This document shows positions 60,279-64,000 of a stretch of DNA of 64,000 nt, one piece after another. The notes beneath the pieces were generated by a model. It was not told the origin of the DNA. It saw only the letters and a list, made by a program, of their open reading frames with translations, and searched no databases. Made by a program: the position numbers and the translations under genes. How positions within the stretch are numbered: the first letter of the stretch is position 1; each line of letters begins with the position of its first letter. The stretch is from Anaeromusa acidaminophila DSM 3853 (GTDB lineage Bacteria > Bacillota > Negativicutes > Anaeromusales > Anaeromusaceae), in NCBI RefSeq assembly GCF_000374545.1, contig NZ_KB894588.1, forward strand, positions 100,911 to 164,910. The letters are read 5' to 3'.

Positions 60279-62996
60279 CTAAGACATTTCCCTATATAAC
60301 GATTCATCACTTATATCTCGAAATTCAACAAAATTTTTAACTACATCGCATTCTATCTGTTGATAACAACACTTAATTTTACCATTATCTATTTTATTAT
60401 TTATCCACCACATTTCGTGTCCCTTACGATATCTAATACGCTGAATCAATTGTTTATTAACTTCATACCTAAAAACCTGTCTAGACCAATGCCTTTTAGG
60501 ATTGTCATTCTCTATCACTATCGTGAATAAAGTATGCATTGCCCAATCCTCAACATTCACCATCCAATATAGTGCTTGTACAATAATCCAATTTAAATGC
60601 TCGTTTTCAGCATTTGTCAGAATTGAAACTCGCGGACTATCTACACGATCAATAGTAGCCGTATCCACCTTTCGAAGTGTCTTTATACGTCCCTTTAACT
60701 CTACTATGGAAATATCCTCAAAAGCCTCATTAATCAACTTAATCGCTGCAGCATCCATTCGCTTCTTATCCCAGCCGAATAAACTGCTATATGCCGCTAC
60801 CTTAGAAAAGAATTGTTGGTCAATGAGTCGTTTTATTTTTATTATGTCTTTATTGATTTTTTGCAATAAGCACTGGGTAGCTTTCTTGCTCTGCACAACT
60901 TCCCACATTTCTCCATCATCCTGCGCCGCAAAATGATTTGCCAACTGTTCGGCAACCATAACTGGTAATATTTCATTTGTAAATGTTTCCTTCTCCTCAT
61001 CACTAAGTTTTAGCTCATATAACAGTAGTTTGATTAATTTTTCGTGAAGTTCCCCATATTCTCTCAAGACAATATCCGGTTCCAATAACGGCTCTCCAGC
61101 TTGATCCCGCCGAACTACAAGTTGACTTAAACTGTTGGTTATGACCTTGTAATTCAAAAAAATCACTTCCGGCTTAACACGAGAAACATATATCTCACTT
61201 GCAATCCCCCGAAGGTACTTTCGCATAAAAGCATGGAAGCGCTCTCGAATAAAGTCTCTATCGCCATCAGTAAGCACAATACTTGTTATATTGCTGTTTT
61301 GCGCAGCAGAATTTCCCATATCTTTATTCGTGGTGATTATTCCCAATTCAGCATATATTGCATTGACATAGTGGTTAAAAAGACCGGATTTATCATAATC
61401 ACCCACACCTATCGTCCAATCTTCGTATTGTGATTCATCCTCATCGACAAAATACTGTACATCCTTATCTGCATCTTCCCCATATAATGTTTGACTCGCT
61501 ACCTGAAGTTTCTGGGGCAACGGCGGCAGATCTTTCTCGTCTAGTTTTAATTCAGTGAAAATAACGGCAAGTACCCCTAATATATAATCGCGGGACGAGA
61601 ACTCGGGATTCCTAAGCAGTGCTTTTTTATTATAAGCTGCTTCACCGCTCCTGGCCTTGTCAAGACTCTCGGTATCATTGAGCCACAAGACATTGGATAA
61701 TAAACTTTCATCCTCTCGCACCCCTCGAACTTGAACAAAAGCCGGTAAAATAGCATGGTTAAATCCTTCAATCAAGAGAACAAGGCGGTTATCATTTTCA
61801 GTTTGTAAAACACCGGCAAAGGAATCCTTCCCATTGATCAAAATTTTATAAACATAATCTTCTTGTCTGTTTTTTATAGTTACTTTTAGAGATTTTTCCA
61901 CAACGGTGGCGTCCAAAAGATGAATTTGATTCTCTAAAGCTGTGTACCCTGATATTGCTGTGAATACAAACTGCTTGGGATTCAATTCTTTAAGAATAAC
62001 ATCTTCTCCCAATATTAAATCCTGCCACTTCCCTTTCTCGCTCTTATAAAACATAACAGTTTCCGCATTACCAGTCCTAGCTGTTTTTAGCAGTGCCGCC
62101 GAAGTGAAATTAGCACTACCCCAAACAATATAATCTGCTACGTTAGTATGAAATGCCAAGACTTTAGCATGATTTCGGGAATCCCCATCAAACTCAATTC
62201 GCTTTAAAGCATATTTAACACCTAGTTTATTGGCTAATTTCACAAATGCCTCTGCATCAAAATTACTAAACCGTTCTTGGGTAATTATTTCAATTTCTTT
62301 TATCCCCTTGGTTTTATGAAGATAGTTAACAATGCGATTATCAGTATCAAAGTATGGACTTAAGACCGTAAGCCCTTGTATCTCGTCAGGCATAAGAGAG
62401 CTAATCTGATCGTAAATTGAAGCATCTATATTATGAAGAAAAACCGCTCGTTGCTTAGCAACAAATACAGGTAATTTCTCCAAACAGGACTTAAAGGCCT
62501 TCTTTAAGAGAGCGAGAGAAAGTCTAGTTTCTTCACGCATTTCAGTCAGGCTCTCCAGACCTTCGAGAAATAAATTCACACTTTCATAATCTGAAAACAC
62601 ACTATCCATATCGCTAGTACAGTGGCCTGAGAATATTTCCTTATTGGTAAATAAACCCGGAACAGTAAGATTTCCACTCCCTATCAGAAGTTTACATTCA
62701 TTATCGTTGACTAACAGATACACCTTGGGATGAAACACTAAGCCTGCCGAAACAGTCTGTACAACATAATCTTTGCCAATAGACTTTATAGAGTTGCATT
62801 GTTGGAAAGTCTCCCGATGAGCTGCACTGTCAACAAACAAGCAAATATTTCCGCATCCGTTTTCACGAAGTTTTCTCAAGACTTTACGCTCAAAAAGCAC
62901 TAGGTCATGAGTGTAGGTTAATATAAGCACATGACTCCAGCTTTGTTCAAAAGCATCTAATATATCAACCTTATTGGATAGAACCAAACTCCTCAC
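60279..62996 (-). CDS. Large phospholipase D-like protein with two HKD sites, possible defence protein
   Basis: 905 residues. The N-terminal third is a double PLD nuclease-like module: FHPKVYLL with GSGN at 106-109 (His near 89), and NHAKVLAF with GSAN at 293-296 (His near 276). The remaining 600 residues are not recognised; they are helical and charged, with no Walker motifs. PLD domains in bacterial defence and restriction cleave nucleic acid. The GTG start at 62996 overlaps the upstream gene by 26 bases, so the two are coupled; the exact start is uncertain. Base use is more AT-rich than the chelatase operon and matches an accessory region. Confidence 0.72.
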   Translation of the reverse strand: MRSLVLSNKVDILDAFEQSWSHVLILTYTHDLVLFERKVLRKLRENGCGNICLFVDSAAHRETFQQCNSIKSIGKDYVVQTVSAGLVFHPKVYLLVNDNECKLLIGSGNLTVPGLFTNKEIFSGHCTSDMDSVFSDYESVNLFLEGLESLTEMREETRLSLALLKKAFKSCLEKLPVFVAKQRAVFLHNIDASIYDQISSLMPDEIQGLTVLSPYFDTDNRIVNYLHKTKGIKEIEIITQERFSNFDAEAFVKLANKLGVKYALKRIEFDGDSRNHAKVLAFHTNVADYIVWGSANFTSAALLKTARTGNAETVMFYKSEKGKWQDLILGEDVILKELNPKQFVFTAISGYTALENQIHLLDATVVEKSLKVTIKNRQEDYVYKILINGKDSFAGVLQTENDNRLVLLIEGFNHAILPAFVQVRGVREDESLLSNVLWLNDTESLDKARSGEAAYNKKALLRNPEFSSRDYILGVLAVIFTELKLDEKDLPPLPQKLQVASQTLYGEDADKDVQYFVDEDESQYEDWTIGVGDYDKSGLFNHYVNAIYAELGIITTNKDMGNSAAQNSNITSIVLTDGDRDFIRERFHAFMRKYLRGIASEIYVSRVKPEVIFLNYKVITNSLSQLVVRRDQAGEPLLEPDIVLREYGELHEKLIKLLLYELKLSDEEKETFTNEILPVMVAEQLANHFAAQDDGEMWEVVQSKKATQCLLQKINKDIIKIKRLIDQQFFSKVAAYSSLFGWDKKRMDAAAIKLINEAFEDISIVELKGRIKTLRKVDTATIDRVDSPRVSILTNAENEHLNWIIVQALYWMVNVEDWAMHTLFTIVIENDNPKRHWSRQVFRYEVNKQLIQRIRYRKGHEMWWINNKIDNGKIKCCYQQIECDVVKNFVEFRDISDESLYREMS

Positions 62997-63702
62997 CCCA
63001 TATTCTATCTTCTACCAACCTGGATAGCTGCGCTACCTTTTGAATGGTGCTTTGTCCAAGTTCAGTTACTACAACCTTGTCGGAATTGATTTTTATCAAC
63101 CCCAGATCATTCATAACCTGTAACAACTGCTCAACCCTAAACTGATTAAAATTAGGTTGATAGCTATCAATTGCCTCTAACCTGCCATCATTATCTACGA
63201 ACCGAAAGGTTTCAAGTTCATAACCTAATATTTTCCCTAAGGCAGTTGAATGATGCTGGCAAACAACATATTTATCTAGCACAAATCGGCAAAAACCGCC
63301 AAGAGTGCTATCCTCCCTAAGGAGTCCATCCACATCACCTACGAACTCCGCTAAGGAGATATGAGTGTCTCCCCCCATCTCGGCAAACATTGAGCAATAC
63401 TCATCGCTCCTAAGGTCGTTTAATTGAATATAGAGCATCATCAATAGTGAAACGGGTGTTGCAAAATGATCATTCCACTTTAAAGCATCCATTCTACTAC
63501 TGCCGATTGCAGAAATACATTCCTCTTCTTGAAGAGTAGGCAGTTGTTCGATGAAATCTGCCAATTTGCTATCAGGATCAAAGACTATCTTCACATCTCC
63601 AAAACGAACCTCGTCTTTAAATATCTTCTTATCTAGAAACGTGCTTAAAGAAATACTCTCCACCCATAATTCTTCGATCAAATGACACATCAATGTTTCC
63701 AA
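62971..63702 (-). CDS. Unrecognised protein with winged-helix-like C-terminus, possibly cut by IS
   Basis: 243 residues from a TTG at 63702. No known catalytic motif. The last 50 residues (RVEQLLQVMNDLGLIKINSDKVVVTELGQSTIQKVAQL) look like a winged helix. The frame is open further upstream into the end of the IS3 element about 8 bases away, and no good ribosome site is visible, so the original start was probably removed by the insertion. An ATG at 63690 is an alternative start. It is coupled to the PLD gene and may be the accessory or sensing subunit. Confidence 0.5.
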   Translation of the reverse strand: METLMCHLIEELWVESISLSTFLDKKIFKDEVRFGDVKIVFDPDSKLADFIEQLPTLQEEECISAIGSSRMDALKWNDHFATPVSLLMMLYIQLNDLRSDEYCSMFAEMGGDTHISLAEFVGDVDGLLREDSTLGGFCRFVLDKYVVCQHHSTALGKILGYELETFRFVDNDGRLEAIDSYQPNFNQFRVEQLLQVMNDLGLIKINSDKVVVTELGQSTIQKVAQLSRLVEDRIWGEEFGSIQ

Positions 63703-63709
63703 AGTGGCA

Positions 63710-64000
63710 TGCCCCCCGAAAATCGAGCCAGATTTTAAGTTAGAAAAAAGTATGCTAGACTAACTTAAAAAGGAGCGAAAAACATGGGGAAGAAAAGGTA
63801 TACGGCAGAACAAATCATCGTGCATTTAAGAGAAGCGGAAATCCTGTGCGGACAAGGAAAGACGATTGCTGAAACCTCACGGCAGCTCGGAGTAACAGAG
63901 CAAACGTATTATCGTTGGCGTAAGCAATACGGAGGAATGACTTCTTCCGATGCTAAAAAGCTGAAAGAACTTGAGAAAGAAAACTCTCGTTTGAAGAAGC
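63710..64000 (+). mobile_element. IS3-family insertion sequence, left end
   Basis: A TG-starting end (TGCCCCCCGAAAATCGAGCC) at 63710 is followed by an 11-base inverted repeat (TTTTAAGTTAG at 63733-63743, CTAACTTAAAA at 63760-63770) and by an OrfA reading frame. The hairpin may block translation of outside transcripts. The right end and OrfB lie beyond the window. Confidence 0.75.
63784..64000 (+). CDS. IS3-family transposase OrfA, 3' part outside window
   Basis: 72 codons visible from ATG 63784 with AAGGAG upstream. KKRYTAEQIIVHLREAE...GKTIAETSRQLGVTEQTYYRWRKQYGGM is the standard OrfA helix-turn-helix, followed by the start of the leucine-zipper-like LKELEKENSRLKK. In this family OrfAB is made by frameshift with the DDE protein OrfB. 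Confidence 0.92.
   Translation, partial: MGKKRYTAEQIIVHLREAEILCGQGKTIAETSRQLGVTEQTYYRWRKQYGGMTSSDAKKLKELEKENSRLKK

Noticed and set aside
1..64000. CRISPR arrays, tRNA or rRNA genes
   Set aside because: No regularly spaced repeats and no tRNA or rRNA signatures were found on reading both strands.

Overview
The window reads as chromosome of an anaerobic, diderm Firmicute (class Negativicutes; a Sporomusaceae-like bacterium is my inference). The basis is the combination of Firmicute-type AAGGAGG ribosome sites, rho-independent terminators and cobalamin riboswitches with outer-membrane machinery: a TonB-dependent receptor, ExbB/ExbD/TonB, a porin, and periplasmic proteins with signal peptides. 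Base composition is middling and there are no tRNA or rRNA genes and no CRISPR array.

1-22.8 kb, all on the minus strand, is a cobalamin-regulated block. Three near-identical cobalamin riboswitches, each followed by a terminator, sit in front of (i) a porin, (ii) a secreted class II cobaltochelatase (CbiK type), and (iii) a very long gene series: cbiZ, exbB, exbD, tonB, a nitrogenase-component-1-like protein, a 1231-residue CobN-type chelatase, a radical SAM/SPASM enzyme, ChlI- and ChlD-type AAA+ and AAA+/VWA partners, a TonB receptor, a membrane protein resembling an ECF substrate component with an added extracytoplasmic part, a fused double ECF ATPase, an ECF T component and a membrane-anchored beta-propeller. 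Together these look like a pathway that brings a corrinoid, other tetrapyrrole or cobalt across both membranes and then inserts or removes metal and remodels the ring. This is the most promising under-described system here. A rhodanese-like protein and a truncated TrmO-type methyltransferase gene lie beyond it.

22.9-39.3 kb holds an HD-domain protein, a peptide/nickel-type ABC importer (five genes), a dehydrogenase pair (GldA/HcxA-like and lactate/hydroxyisocaproate dehydrogenase-like), an ABC drug-efflux operon with its TetR regulator, a CGGC protein, another HD protein and a radical SAM protein. The importer and the dehydrogenase pair share the same untranslated leader: two hairpins with ACGAA loops and covarying stems, then a terminator. 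I do not recognise this leader with certainty.

39.4-49.2 kb is signalling: a Cache-PAS-GAF-GGDEF-EAL protein, a DMT permease, and a SiaB-SiaC-SiaA type partner-switching operon whose output is a GGDEF-HD-GYP protein. ArsR and XRE regulators follow.

50.2-53.6 kb is a plus-strand trio: a repeat protein, a MoxR-type AAA+ ATPase and a metallopeptidase-VWA protein. 53.7-57.1 kb has a PAP2 phosphatase, a CheY-like protein with a zinc-ribbon-like tail, a Crp/Fnr regulator, a hemerythrin-like protein and a DUF2325 protein. 57.2-59.8 kb has metY and metA, each with its own promoter and a terminator leader sharing one motif. 60.3-64 kb has a two-HKD phospholipase D-like protein with a coupled winged-helix protein, cut at its upstream end by an IS3-family element that runs off the window.
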